A stretch of 64,000 bases of DNA from Desulfitobacterium sp038181555 (GCF_038181555.1 NZ_JBBWUA010000003.1:186001-250000), one strand, 5' to 3'. Shown: positions 17,148 through 26,298, counted from the first letter of the stretch. Notes: generated by a model from the letters alone, not told the origin. Numbers and translations are program-made.

Positions 17148-18047
17148 ATGACTTTATTGATCGGTTCCCTACAGCTCGGCTTTATCTACGGCATGCTAGC
17201 ACTGGGCATCTATATTTCCTTTCGCATCCTCAATATCCCTGATCTAACTGCCGATGGGAGCTTTACGCTCGGCCTCGCTGTCTCGGCTGTCCTGACCCTA
17301 GCTGGACATCCTTTGCTCGGCATCTTGCTGGCCATCGTGGCCGGAGCCGCGGCGGGAACGGTGACAGGACTTCTGCAAACCAAGCTGGAGATCCACCCCA
17401 TCCTTGCCGGAATCATCACCATGAGCAGTCTCTACAGTATCAACCTTTATGTTCTCGGCAGCCGTTCCAATCTATCCTTAATCGGCAGTGACACTCTTTT
17501 CACACAAATAGCCTGGCTGCCGGTCAGCAAAGAAATTCTTAAGACTCTTGTCCCCTTCGCCTTTTGCTTTCTCTGTGCCGTTGTTCTCATCTGGTTTTTC
17601 AAGACCCATTTGGGCCTCTGCATCCGAGCAACCGGCAACAACGAGGAGATGGTCAAGGCTTCCTCAATCAATGTCGATGCTATGAAAATTCTTGCTGTGG
17701 CCATTTCCAACGCCTGTATCGGCTTAGCCGGCGCAGTGCTCGCTCAGTATCAGGGGTATGCCGACATCAGCTCCGGGATTGGCATCATGGTCGTCGGCCT
17801 AGCCTCGGCCATTATCGGCGAAGCGATTTTTGGCCGTCGCTCTTTGACTATCGGGCTGCTCTCAGCCATCTTCGGTTCCCTTATTTACCGCTTCATCATC
17901 GCGGCCGCCCTGAAGTCGAGCATCTTTCCCGCCTATATGCTTCGGGTCGTTTCAGCAGTCATCGTCGTCATTGCCTTGGCCGTACCCGTGGTGAAAAAGC
18001 ATCTCGAGCTGCACAACATGAGAAAGAAGGTGGAATTGGATGCTTGA
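17148..18047 (+). CDS. trpY: ABC transporter permease, TrpY type
   Basis: A 299-residue, about 8-helix permease of the branched-chain amino acid/LIV-H superfamily (PF02653), with the glycine-rich LGIYISFRILNIPDLTADG start and the coupling-loop region around ATGNNEEMVKASSINVDA. AGGAGG is placed 7 bases before the ATG. It overlaps the ATPase gene by 8 bases, so the two are coupled. It forms the membrane channel for the TrpX-bound amino acid. Confidence 0.85.
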   Translation: MTLLIGSLQLGFIYGMLALGIYISFRILNIPDLTADGSFTLGLAVSAVLTLAGHPLLGILLAIVAGAAAGTVTGLLQTKLEIHPILAGIITMSSLYSINLYVLGSRSNLSLIGSDTLFTQIAWLPVSKEILKTLVPFAFCFLCAVVLIWFFKTHLGLCIRATGNNEEMVKASSINVDAMKILAVAISNACIGLAGAVLAQYQGYADISSGIGIMVVGLASAIIGEAIFGRRSLTIGLLSAIFGSLIYRFIIAAALKSSIFPAYMLRVVSAVIVVIALAVPVVKKHLELHNMRKKVELDA

Positions 18048-18837
18048 AATCAGCAACGCCACCAAAATCTTCTTAGCAGGCACACCCAATGAGCATGTGG
18101 CCTTGGACAAAGTTACCCTATCTCTTGCAAAAGGTGAATTCGTCACCCTCATCGGTTCCAATGGTGCCGGCAAATCCACGCTGTTTAATGCCATTGGCGG
18201 TACCTTTTGGCTCAACCGCGGTAAAATTCTTCTCCAAGGAGAAAACATTACCTACCTTGCTGAGCACAAGCGGGCCGCCAGGATTGGACGCCTCTTTCAG
18301 GATCCTCTTAAAGGTTCGGCACCGGATATGACGATCGAAGAAAATCTTGCCCTTGCCTATAACCGCCGCAGCAGAAACGGCCTGCGTCTCGGTGTTCACC
18401 CCAAGGACGTAAAGGTTTTTCGTGAAAAAATCGCCCAGCTGGACATGGGCCTTGAGGACCGCCTCAGGACCAAGGTCGGACTGCTTTCGGGCGGTCAAAG
18501 ACAGGCCCTCTCCCTGCTCATGTCCACCATTGCTAAACCTGCCCTGTTACTCCTTGATGAACACACTGCAGCTCTTGATCCTGCCGCTGCCGAAAAGATA
18601 ATGGCGATTACCAAAGACATCGTCAGTCAGGATCAGATCACCACCATGATGATCACTCATAATATCCAGACCGCCCTTAAAACCGGAACCCGTACGATCA
18701 TGTTAGATCAGGGAAAAATCCTTCTGGATATCGCCGGAAAGGCTCGAGAAGAGATGACGGTTTCCCGTTTATTGGAACATTTCTCCCAGCAAAGCCAAAA
18801 CACCTTGGATGATGATCGCATGCTTTTAAGCCACTAA
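18040..18837 (+). CDS. trpZ: ABC transporter ATP-binding protein, TrpZ type
   Basis: A 265-residue nucleotide-binding subunit. It has Walker A GSNGAGKST (about residue 41), Q-loop FQDPLKGSAPDMT, signature LSGGQRQALSL, Walker B LLLLDEHTAALD and the H-loop MITHNIQ. The stretch RRSRNGLRLGVHPKD is the helical-domain insertion seen in this subfamily. It is the last gene of the T-box operon, ending before a hairpin at 18862-18903. Confidence 0.88.
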   Translation: MLEISNATKIFLAGTPNEHVALDKVTLSLAKGEFVTLIGSNGAGKSTLFNAIGGTFWLNRGKILLQGENITYLAEHKRAARIGRLFQDPLKGSAPDMTIEENLALAYNRRSRNGLRLGVHPKDVKVFREKIAQLDMGLEDRLRTKVGLLSGGQRQALSLLMSTIAKPALLLLDEHTAALDPAAAEKIMAITKDIVSQDQITTMMITHNIQTALKTGTRTIMLDQGKILLDIAGKAREEMTVSRLLEHFSQQSQNTLDDDRMLLSH

Positions 18838-18861
18838 ATGAGATTGCGTTCAGTACTGAAA

Positions 18862-18903
18862 GAAGCCGGTTAAGGTGGAATTAATTCTACCTTGAACGGC
18901 TTC
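18862..18903 (+). terminator. Probable terminator of the trpXYZ operon
   Basis: GAAGCCG...CGGCTTC and AAGGT...ACCTT arms form one long imperfect hairpin (18862-18903) 25 bases past trpZ. The T-run is weak. The following 18904-19025 shows no feature. Confidence 0.6.
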
Positions 18904-19025
18904 TTATCGTGTTTCTAAGACTTGATTTGCCTACATAATCGGTTGCTAATTAACCATAGCATCATTAGATACCAAAAAGAATATGTCTAAGAGGCCTGAA
19001 GGCTTCTAAAGACACAAAATAATAA

Positions 19026-19763
19026 CTAGATTAGGAGCAGTTCATCTAAATCGAGTACCTCTATCTTTCTATGGGGCTTCTGTTTGATATATCCCGCGTC
19101 CTCAAATTCTGTTAATTTCCGACTGATTGTTTCCGGGGTAGTCCCTAGGAAGGAGGCTAGGTCCCTTTTACTCATGGGGAGTATAAACTCCGTGGACGAA
19201 GCTTCCTTATCGATACACTCCGCCAAGAAGAGGGCAAGCCTGGTTTCCACCTTCTCCGTCGAAACTCTTGTGGTTTGTTTCTCCGATTTTTCCAGCCTAC
19301 TGGAGAATTCTGCTAGCATTTTCAAGGAAATCGAAGGGTAGTTCAAAAGGAATTGCTGCAAATCCGTACGTGTAATCAGGCAAACCTCCGTGTTTTCCAT
19401 TGCTTCGGCATAGGACTCATGAACTGATTCACTGAACAAGGCATGTTCACCTGTAAAATCCCCCGGCCTTAAGAAACGTACCAATTGTTCCCTACCTGAT
19501 TCAGATAGACGATAGATTCTGATCTTCCCACTTCTGACAATATAGAGTGAATCGGATTGATCCCCGGCTCGATAAATGATCTCGCCCTTTTTATAGGAAG
19601 CAGAGCGAACCGCTTCTGTGATTTCAGCCATCTGCTCATCTTCAAGATGATTAAATATCGGCACTATTGAGACACAGGATGCGTGTCCTTCACCTTCAAT
19701 ACCATGGTCACTTCCATGGCCACACCCATGATTACAACCATGACCGCATTCGTGTTCGCTCAT
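19026..19763 (-). CDS. Crp/Fnr-family regulator with His/Cys-rich N-terminus
   Basis: A 245-residue protein. The first 20 residues read MSEHECGHGCNHGCGHGSDH: histidines at 4, 8, 12, 16 and 20 and cysteines at 6, 10 and 14, an even metal-ligand ladder. Then come a cyclic-nucleotide-binding-like barrel (about 30-145; GEIIYRAGDQSDSLYIV, RPGDFTGEHALF) and a Crp-type helix-turn-helix (MSKRDLASFLGTTPETISRK). AAAGGA lies 8 bases before the chosen ATG; a longer frame upstream would overlap the exporter gene and lacks a ribosome site. It lies 85 bases downstream of a CDF metal exporter under a NiCo riboswitch, so the N-terminus is plausibly a metal or redox sensor (inference). Confidence 0.88.
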   Translation of the reverse strand: MSEHECGHGCNHGCGHGSDHGIEGEGHASCVSIVPIFNHLEDEQMAEITEAVRSASYKKGEIIYRAGDQSDSLYIVRSGKIRIYRLSESGREQLVRFLRPGDFTGEHALFSESVHESYAEAMENTEVCLITRTDLQQFLLNYPSISLKMLAEFSSRLEKSEKQTTRVSTEKVETRLALFLAECIDKEASSTEFILPMSKRDLASFLGTTPETISRKLTEFEDAGYIKQKPHRKIEVLDLDELLLI

Positions 19764-19848
19764 TTCTACTTTCCTTTCCCAACCTTCTGCTAATTTATCC
19801 ACGGCTTCTCTTCTATAATTGAAGCGTATTAGCGTTATTATTTCTCCT

Positions 19849-20751
19849 TCAAGGCTCAAATTCCTCTTCTTCGCTTCTATCCTCTCTAAGAGGATCCACA
19901 TGAACATTTACTCTTGTATTGCCAAATTCATGACACATATCCATTTTTAGATCGCCAATAATATCATGAACTTCTTTTACAGTGAGATGTGGATCAACAG
20001 TAATATGGAAATCAATATGCTTCATGTTCCCGGACTTTCTGGTCTTAAGCTTATGATAATCCTTAAAAATATCGTGGTGATCGCTGATGATCTTTTCGAT
20101 GCGTGCTTCTTCTTCATCCGATAATTTGGTGTCCAAAAGGTATTGAAATGCATTATAACATAAATGCCAGGCTTCTTTGATGATCAGTAAAGCGATGATA
20201 ATCGCCACAAGAGGGTCAAGAACATTAAGTCCGGTTACTTTAAGGAGTACCAGTCCTACTGCTACCCCCAATGATGTATATACATCAGTTTTTAAATGTA
20301 GAGCATCGGCTTCCAGAGCCATTGAATCTTCTTCCTTGGCAACTTGGTACAGTTTTCTCGAAACGAGCAGGTTTACAATAGAGGCCCCCAACATCACCAC
20401 AATGGCTATCCCCGTCTGTTCAATGGCAATCGGAGCTTGGATCTTGGCAATTGCTTCCTTGATAATCAGCCCAGCGGCGACAAAAATTAACAGCCCTTCA
20501 GCGATTCCAGAAATGTTTTCAATTTTACCATGACCGTAGGGATGCTCCCGGTCAGCAGGCTTGGCAGATTGTCTCACTGAGAAAAAGGCGATCAAGGAAG
20601 CAATTAAGTCCATCCCCGAATGAATGGCTTCGGAGATTATACTTACCGATCCACTTAAAATACCGGCTATAACCTTGAAAATTATCAACAGGGTGTTGGA
20701 TATGATCGAGAGAAGTGCAACTTTAGCCCGTCTATCCCAGTCTCTTAGCAT
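19849..20751 (-). CDS. Cation diffusion facilitator exporter, probably Co/Ni
   Basis: A 300-residue CDF protein with six membrane helices. It has the paired HxxxD metal sites in TM2 (SEAIHSGMDL) and TM5 (ALHLKTDVYTS), the HPYGHGKIENISG cytosolic loop and a C-terminal metal-sensing ferredoxin-like domain (about 210-290; KHIDFHITVDPHLTV). It exports divalent cations against the proton gradient. TTGGAGG is placed 5 bases before the ATG at 20751. The leader is a NiCo riboswitch, so cobalt or nickel are the likely inducers. The family alone would also allow Zn, Fe or Mn. Confidence 0.93.
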   Translation of the reverse strand: MLRDWDRRAKVALLSIISNTLLIIFKVIAGILSGSVSIISEAIHSGMDLIASLIAFFSVRQSAKPADREHPYGHGKIENISGIAEGLLIFVAAGLIIKEAIAKIQAPIAIEQTGIAIVVMLGASIVNLLVSRKLYQVAKEEDSMALEADALHLKTDVYTSLGVAVGLVLLKVTGLNVLDPLVAIIIALLIIKEAWHLCYNAFQYLLDTKLSDEEEARIEKIISDHHDIFKDYHKLKTRKSGNMKHIDFHITVDPHLTVKEVHDIIGDLKMDMCHEFGNTRVNVHVDPLREDRSEEEEFEP

Positions 20752-20781
20752 AGAATCCTCCAATTATTGTATTTTTACAGT

Positions 20782-20878
20782 AAAAAAATCTGTGGAACAT
20801 TGCTGTCCCACAGATTTCTCATCTGCTGTCGTTGCCGACCCGGTCATATAAACCTATCGGTTCATGACCTGCTCAGGT
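20782..20878 (-). promoter_or_regulatory. NiCo (czcD) riboswitch with overlapping terminator
   Basis: On the minus strand the leader contains ACCTGAGCAGG (20878-20868), then a stem-loop on TCAT..ATGA, CCGGGT, CGGCAACGACAGCAGAT and ATCTGTGGGACAG. These are the conserved blocks of the NiCo four-way-junction riboswitch (CUGAGCAGG ... CGGCAAC ... CAGAU ... AUCUGUGGGACAG). The last helix, AAATCTGTGG/CCACAGATTT (20817-20808 with 20795-20786), is followed by seven T residues and so is also an intrinsic terminator. Co or Ni binding should relieve termination and allow the exporter to be made. Confidence 0.92.
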
Positions 20879-20919
20879 ATTAAAGTATATTCTATAGATG
20901 TGAAATATTTACTTAATTT

Positions 20920-20949
20920 ATTATAATAATTTAAAACCACTTTTGTCAA
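20920..20949 (-). promoter_or_regulatory. Promoter of the NiCo riboswitch leader
   Basis: On the minus strand, a perfect TTGACA (20949-20944) and a perfect TATAAT (20925-20920) are separated by 18 bases. Transcription would start about 35 bases before the riboswitch. Confidence 0.85.
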
Positions 20950-20987
20950 CCTTCAATTCCAGGCTGAAGAAAAAGCAAATAATATGC

Positions 20988-22800
20988 CTACGAATTCAAA
21001 ATCTCCATAAATTCAGTTCCGGTTATTGTTTCTTTTTCATAAAGATGCTTAGAGATTTCGTCCAGTTTTTCGCGATTCTCTTGCAATATCTTCTCGGCTT
21101 TTTCATATTGTTTTTTCACTAGATCAACGACTTCCTTGTCCACTAGGGCCTGAGTTTCCGCTGAACAAGTGAGGGAAGTGTCGCCACCCAAATATTGATT
21201 TGAAACTGCTTCCATAGCCACCATGCCAAATTTCTCGCTCATGCCATAGCGGGTAATCATCGCTCGGGCCAATTTCGTGGCCTGCTCGATATCATTCGCT
21301 GCTCCTGTGGTCACTGAGCCAAAAATAACCTCTTCGGCTACCCGCCCCCCGGTAAACGTAGCAATTTTATTCTCAATCTCTTCTCTGCTCAACAGATAGT
21401 GATTGCCTTCATCCACTTGCATGGTATAGCCAAGGGCGCCTGAAGTACGCGGGACAATTGTGATTTTTTTCTACTGGAGCAGAATCGCTTTGCTTGGCTG
21501 CGACCAAGGCATGACCCACCTCGTGATAAGCGACGATTAGCTTTTCTTTATCCGTAAGGATGGCGTTCTTCTTTTGATAGCCGGCGATAACGACTTCAAT
21601 GCTTTCCTCGAAATCTGACTGAGTTGTATATTTTCGTCCATCACGCACGGCACGCAGGGCGGCTTCATTGACAATGTTCGCCAGCTCCGCTCCGGAAGCC
21701 CCAGAAGCCATGCGTGCTACTTTAGTGAAGTCGATACTCGCATCAGTTTTAACCTTTTTGGCATGGACTTTGAGTATTTCCTCGCGGCCCTTTAAATCGG
21801 GTAGCTCTACTGGCACACGGCGATCAAAACGTCCCGGACGCAGCAAAGCTGGATCAAGGGATTCAGGGCGATTGGTAGCCGCCAATATGATCACACCGGT
21901 ATTCTCTTCAAAACCATCCATCTCGGTGAGCAGTTGATTCAAAGTTTGCTCACGCTCATCATTGCCACCAAACTGTCCGTTCCGCTTTTTACCGATGGCG
22001 TCAATTTCATCGATAAAGATGATACAGGGTGCTTTTTCCTTGGCTTGTTTAAAGAGGTCGCGCACCTTAGAGGCACCCATGCCGACAAACATCTCCACAA
22101 ACTCTGAACCCGAGATCGAAAAGAAGGGCACCTGAGATTCCCCAGCCACAGCCTTCGCCAACATGGTCTTGCCCGTGCCGGGAGGACCTACTAATAAGAT
22201 ACCTTTGGGCATCTTAGCCCCGATCTCTTTATATATAGAAGGGTCATGTAAGTACTCCACAATTTCTGCCAGGTTTTCTTTCGCTTCATCCTCCCCGGCC
22301 ACGTCTGAGAACTTGATGCCTTCAGTGGATTTCACATAAATCTTGGCATTGCTCTTGCCCATGCCAAACATCATGGAATTACCACCACCAGCTCTTTGCA
22401 TGAGCTTTTTGGACATGTATTGACCAATGCCGATAAAGATGACCAAGGGCAAAATCCAAGTAAGGAGAAAGGTCATCAATGGTGATGCTTCCTTGACAAT
22501 TTCCTTGGAGAAATTAGCACCTGCTTCATAAAGACGTTCGGTTCGGTTAGGATCATCCACTAGGCCAGTTTTGTAGTATAAGGTATTATCTTTGTTGGTA
22601 AAGACAATTTGGTTATTCTGAATCTCGACACTACCAATTTCTCTCTTTTCAGTCATACTCATGAAGGTTCCATAGTCCACTTCTTCGACTTTTTGTTGTA
22701 ATAGTTTAGGCGCAGCTAAATAGTTGAACAGCAATATAGTCAAGAGGGCAATTATATAGTAGTAAATCAAGGGTTTCTTGGGTGTTTTTACTTCATCCAT
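20988..22800 (-). pseudogene. ftsH: ATP-dependent zinc metalloprotease FtsH, broken by a one-base frameshift
   Basis: The first 1392 bases encode two TM helices (about 11-29, 108-127), Walker A GPPGTGKT (about 205), Walker B IIFIDEID, the second region of homology ATNRPESLDPALLRPGRFD and the protease motif HEVGH. In a run of seven A residues on the coding strand (21464-21470) the frame slips by one base after APVEK. The new frame ends at codon 463. Removing one A restores KITIVPRTSGALGYTMQVDE and joins the frame to the remaining 144 residues, which end at 20988. The total would be about 603 residues, normal for FtsH. Possible causes are a sequencing error, a true mutation or slippage at the A7 run. 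Confidence 0.9.
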
Positions 22801-23210
22801 CTTGTTTTTCTCCTTATCTCTGCTTATTCTAGTTTCGTGATAATCGTTGCACTATTTCATAGTGTTTTTATAAGCGTGAAATTTGCCTGATTAGCGCTTC
22901 TGCCAAGGCTTCTTTTTACCGCAGAAATGCAAAATACAGTCTTATTGATCACCTCATGCATATCGAAGACGTCGTTAGTGGACAGCTTACATTCCTTTCC
23001 TCAACTAGGAACATACCATAATAGCAGTCCTTATTTATAATTATTATAACATATTATTAAGCTTTCCAGAAACGAACCCTTAAAGGTGTAACATAATTAT
23101 AGATGCTTTTAAACTCCAAATCTTTGATCTAAATCAAATTTTGACTTGACCAGACAAAGTTTTCTTTCATCAGTGATGCATCCTAAGCTGAATGAAAGTC
23201 TGAAGCGCAC
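22801..23210. other. Long leader/intergenic region upstream of ftsH
   Basis: About 410 bases without a convincing gene. On the minus strand a TATAAT-like box near 23045-23055 could serve ftsH, leaving a leader of about 250 bases. This leader contains a 35-codon frame (MHEVINKTVFCISAVKRSLG...) without a ribosome site. No recognisable riboswitch was seen. Confidence 0.4.
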
Positions 23211-23237
23211 AAAAAAGACCAAGGGAAATCCTTGGTC
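23211..23237 (-). terminator. Intrinsic terminator after the TetR gene
   Basis: GACCAAGG/CCTTGGTC arms (23217-23224, 23230-23237) are followed on the minus strand by six T residues. It lies about 90 bases past the TetR stop. Confidence 0.82.
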
Positions 23238-23324
23238 CTTCTTTCTATCTCGCTGCTTAAACACTATGTTCGTTTGATAGCTATATCGCCCTATTGGGTT
23301 CATATTTCCGAACCAAGTGGATTT

Positions 23325-23870
23325 TTATGTGTCGCACAGCTCTTTTAAAAAAGGCGGCACATGCGTACTAAAGATGCGGACCGCCGCCTCGACCGGTACG
23401 ACCATACCGTCTCTGCCCCACTTTGTGGTGAGCGCGGCTAACGCCCGGATGGTATAGTCAAGTTCAAGAAGTTCCGCCTCCGTCCACCGGTGGTTTTTGC
23501 GGACCGCAACATTACCCTCCACCGCGGAATATCCTCCTCGGTAACCATATTCCAAGATCGAATTGTTGTCATTCTCCCAGTAAATCTTGCCGAAAAGAGC
23601 CTTGTGCTGCAAAATGTTCTCAAACATCATGCGGTGACCCTCGTCCCAGGTAAGACCGTTACCGATCTTATATAGGGTATCTCCCATCAAATCATCCCAA
23701 ATCTTCTGGGGTACAGAAAAGATATCATAGAAATACGAATAAAAAGTTGACCTAGGAACACCGCTCAAACGGCAAACATCTATCACCTTGACCTCCGATA
23801 TGCTCTTCGTCTGAACCAGCTTTTCCAGGGCATCATAGATCTTAATTTGTCCTTCGCTCAGCTTAGCCAT
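23325..23870 (-). CDS. TetR-family transcriptional regulator
   Basis: A 181-residue protein. The N-terminal helix-turn-helix is TetR-type (VIDVCRLSGVPRSTFYSYF, about residues 24-45), followed by an all-helical ligand domain containing several aromatic residues. GGAGG is placed 7 bases before the ATG. It is transcribed divergently from the Tat/FAD/FMN flavoprotein at 24109, and an inverted repeat lies in the 238-base gap. It therefore probably senses the flavoprotein's substrate or product and controls that gene (inference from layout). Confidence 0.87.
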   Translation of the reverse strand: MAKLSEGQIKIYDALEKLVQTKSISEVKVIDVCRLSGVPRSTFYSYFYDIFSVPQKIWDDLMGDTLYKIGNGLTWDEGHRMMFENILQHKALFGKIYWENDNNSILEYGYRGGYSAVEGNVAVRKNHRWTEAELLELDYTIRALAALTTKWGRDGMVVPVEAAVRIFSTHVPPFLKELCDT

Positions 23871-23968
23871 ATCACAGCCTCCCCCAGTTGCGAAAGTAAG
23901 TTTATTTTACCATAGTCCTTTAAAATAATAAATTTTTCTGTGAGAAAGGGCAACGAGAGCTTGTTTCC

Positions 23969-23996
23969 TTTGGACATTTTTTAGAGTTTGTCCAAA
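23969..23996. promoter_or_regulatory. Candidate TetR operator between divergent genes
   Basis: Perfect 8-bp arms TTTGGACA (23969-23976) and TGTCCAAA (23989-23996) are 12 bases apart. A further half-site GACAAA follows at about 24004. It lies in the intergenic space shared by the TetR gene and the flavoprotein gene, where a divergent regulator is expected to bind. Confidence 0.6.
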
Positions 23997-24108
23997 CGAT
24001 TTAGACAAAAAGCCAAATCTGTTCGATGCGATTTCCAGTGATGATTAGTAAAATATGATTAAGCAACTTGTTCAAATTAGTTCAATCACTTAGGAGGAGG
24101 AATAAATA

Positions 24109-26214
24109 ATGAGTACAAATCTCACCCGCAGAGACTTTTTCAAAACTGCCGCCCTTGGAGCGGCTGGCATCGGCCTCGTCGGACTAACAGGCTGTAGCCC
24201 TACTGCCGACGAGACTCCCTCAACGACCCCCACCCCTTCGGCAGGCGCCGACTCGGTTCCGGCATCCTTAACTCTCGATCAATTTAAGGATTCTTTGGTA
24301 CAGCTTGACCCCATTACTAAGTTTGTCGGCGAGGTTACAGTAGACATCGTCGTTGTCGGCGCCGGAGCAGCTGGTGTACCGGCTGCAGTCACTGCTGCTG
24401 AGGAGGGCAATTCTGTCGCTGTACTGCAAAAGCAAAGTACGGTCGTCTCTCAAGGAAACTGCGGCTCCGGTCTCATCGTCGACAAGAGTGATACCGAAGG
24501 GCTCCTGCGTTATGTGCAGCAGACAAACAGTCTAAACAACTGGCGTTCTGATCCTGAGCTTCTTAAAGCCTACGTATTGAATTCCGGCGAAGCCGTGCAA
24601 TGGGTATACGACCGCGCGCGTCTGACCGGTACTTCTGCCAAAAAGCCCAATGACAAAGGACTCTTCGCCTTCCTGGACACCAGCATGGATTTTACTGGGG
24701 AATGGACCGATCATCGCTATTCCAAGTTCGACTATGGCACAGCTAAGGCCCATATGTATGCGCCCTGGATTGGACCAAAACCAAATAATATCGGTACTTT
24801 CCTGAGCTATGTGCTTGACGAGGCCGCCCAGCAGTATTCTGACCGCATGAAGATCTATTACAGCACTCCTGGGGTTCAGCTTATTGTGGATGGTGGTAAG
24901 GTGAAAGGTGTCGTCGGCCAGCTTTCCGACGGGACTTATGTAAAATTCAACGCTAACAAAGCCGTTATCCTAGCCACCGGTGACTATCAAAACAACCCTT
25001 CTATGGTGAAGCACTGGTGCCCTGATGTGGAGAACTTTGACAAGAAACAGTACCAGAAGACAGGCGACGGTCACCTTCTCGCGATCACTGCCGGGGCAGT
25101 CATGGAAAAACTTGGGCATACCAAAATGCTCCACGACTTTGACGCGGGACTCATGTTCGAAGAACCCTTCCTTTCCGTAAACATGAAAGGTAAACGCTTC
25201 TGCAACGAGTTCATTGGCTTTGTCTACATGAACGACCTTATGCTCCATGAAGATATGTACAAGGGCGGCAAGAACTACGACGATCCGGAGAAGGGTTCTC
25301 TCGGTTGGTATTGCCAAGTCTACGATAGCAACTATATGAATAACGAAGCCTTCGAATCCGTTGTCCCCCCTACCGTCATGGAAAAATACATGCCGGAGAT
25401 TTCCGATGAACAATATGCTGCCTCCCACAATGGTTCAGCCCGCACTGGCGTCTTCTCTCACCTGATCGATACTTGGCGTGCTGACTCCCTTGAAGAGCTG
25501 GCTGACAAGCTTGGCATTGAGGATAAGCAAGCATTTCTTGCTACTGTCGAGCGCTACAATGCACTGTGCGAAAGTGGATCAGATGAAGATTTCGGCAAGG
25601 ATAAAAAATGGCTGAATCCAATTAAGAAAGCTCCTTTTTATGGAATCCGACGCCATCTACGTGTCTCGGCCCTCTGCTCCGGCGTTTATACAAACGCCAA
25701 CGCACAGGCACTTGATGAAAATAAGAAGCCTATTGAAGGACTTTACTGCGCCGGTAACCTCGGCGGACAGTTCTACGGCGGGGCAGATTATCCCTTCCAT
25801 GCTACAGGTCTTTCCATCGGCCGCTGCTACACCTTTGGTCGTCTGGCCGGGAAGCACGCCTCCTCCCTTTCCGGCGGTAACGCAACGATTTCTGAGTCTG
25901 GCACCACCGCCGTTACGGCAAGCTCCGTCGGTTCTTCCGGCAACTGGAAGGACGGTACCTATCAAGGCACTGGTGCCGGGGTTTTCGGAGACGATATTAA
26001 AGTGAGCGTCACGATTGCCAGCGGAAAGATCACAGCCATTACTGTAGACGAACAAAAAGAGACCGAAACCATTGGTGGCGCAGCGTTGCCTAAATACGTT
26101 GAAGCGGTCATTGCTAACCAGTCCACTGGGATTGACGTAATCTCCGGCGCGACCCTAACTATGAAAGGCTTCAATGACGCAGTTAATGACGCGCTTGCCA
26201 AGGCATCCGCCTAA
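24109..26214 (+). CDS. Tat-exported FAD flavoprotein reductase with C-terminal FMN-binding domain
   Basis: A 701-residue protein. The N-terminus has a twin-arginine signal (TRRDFFKTAALGAAG) ending in a lipobox-like GLTGC, so it should be exported folded and lipid-anchored. The FAD domain begins at about residue 81 (VDIVVVGAGAAGVPAAVTA). The fumarate reductase-like catalytic fold ends at about residue 585. The C-terminal domain carries the FMN-bind signature DVISGATLT, whose Thr is the covalent FMN site. The family includes fumarate, urocanate and cinnamate-type reductases; the acceptor is not predictable. No partner cytochrome gene is adjacent. AGGAGGAGG precedes the ATG. Confidence 0.92.
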   Translation: MSTNLTRRDFFKTAALGAAGIGLVGLTGCSPTADETPSTTPTPSAGADSVPASLTLDQFKDSLVQLDPITKFVGEVTVDIVVVGAGAAGVPAAVTAAEEGNSVAVLQKQSTVVSQGNCGSGLIVDKSDTEGLLRYVQQTNSLNNWRSDPELLKAYVLNSGEAVQWVYDRARLTGTSAKKPNDKGLFAFLDTSMDFTGEWTDHRYSKFDYGTAKAHMYAPWIGPKPNNIGTFLSYVLDEAAQQYSDRMKIYYSTPGVQLIVDGGKVKGVVGQLSDGTYVKFNANKAVILATGDYQNNPSMVKHWCPDVENFDKKQYQKTGDGHLLAITAGAVMEKLGHTKMLHDFDAGLMFEEPFLSVNMKGKRFCNEFIGFVYMNDLMLHEDMYKGGKNYDDPEKGSLGWYCQVYDSNYMNNEAFESVVPPTVMEKYMPEISDEQYAASHNGSARTGVFSHLIDTWRADSLEELADKLGIEDKQAFLATVERYNALCESGSDEDFGKDKKWLNPIKKAPFYGIRRHLRVSALCSGVYTNANAQALDENKKPIEGLYCAGNLGGQFYGGADYPFHATGLSIGRCYTFGRLAGKHASSLSGGNATISESGTTAVTASSVGSSGNWKDGTYQGTGAGVFGDDIKVSVTIASGKITAITVDEQKETETIGGAALPKYVEAVIANQSTGIDVISGATLTMKGFNDAVNDALAKASA

Positions 26215-26298
26215 AACAGGAAGTGTCTATTAAGCCAAGTTCATAATTCACAAAGTTTCCATGTTAAACAAGTCGGTGCGACTACCTGTCGCACACAG

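Noticed and set aside
17564..18076. A 170-codon plus-strand frame inside the permease gene
   Set aside because: It is an alternate frame of trpY with biased, unlikely composition (many Arg/His/Ser) and no start signal.
20782..20878. A manganese (yybP-ykoY) or other metal riboswitch instead of NiCo
   Set aside because: The CTGAGCAGG, CGGCAAC and CTGTGGGACAG blocks match the NiCo type, and the downstream gene is a CDF exporter.
21988..22800. Programmed ribosomal frameshifting in ftsH as the first explanation
   Set aside because: Restoring the frame would need a +1 shift with no known stimulatory signal, and FtsH is not known to be made this way. A homopolymer error or a mutation is simpler; slippage is kept only as a possibility.
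24970..26055. Long minus-strand frames (152 and 132 codons) across the Tat flavoprotein
   Set aside because: They are shadows of the G+C-rich coding strand; the plus-strand protein has complete FAD and FMN motifs.
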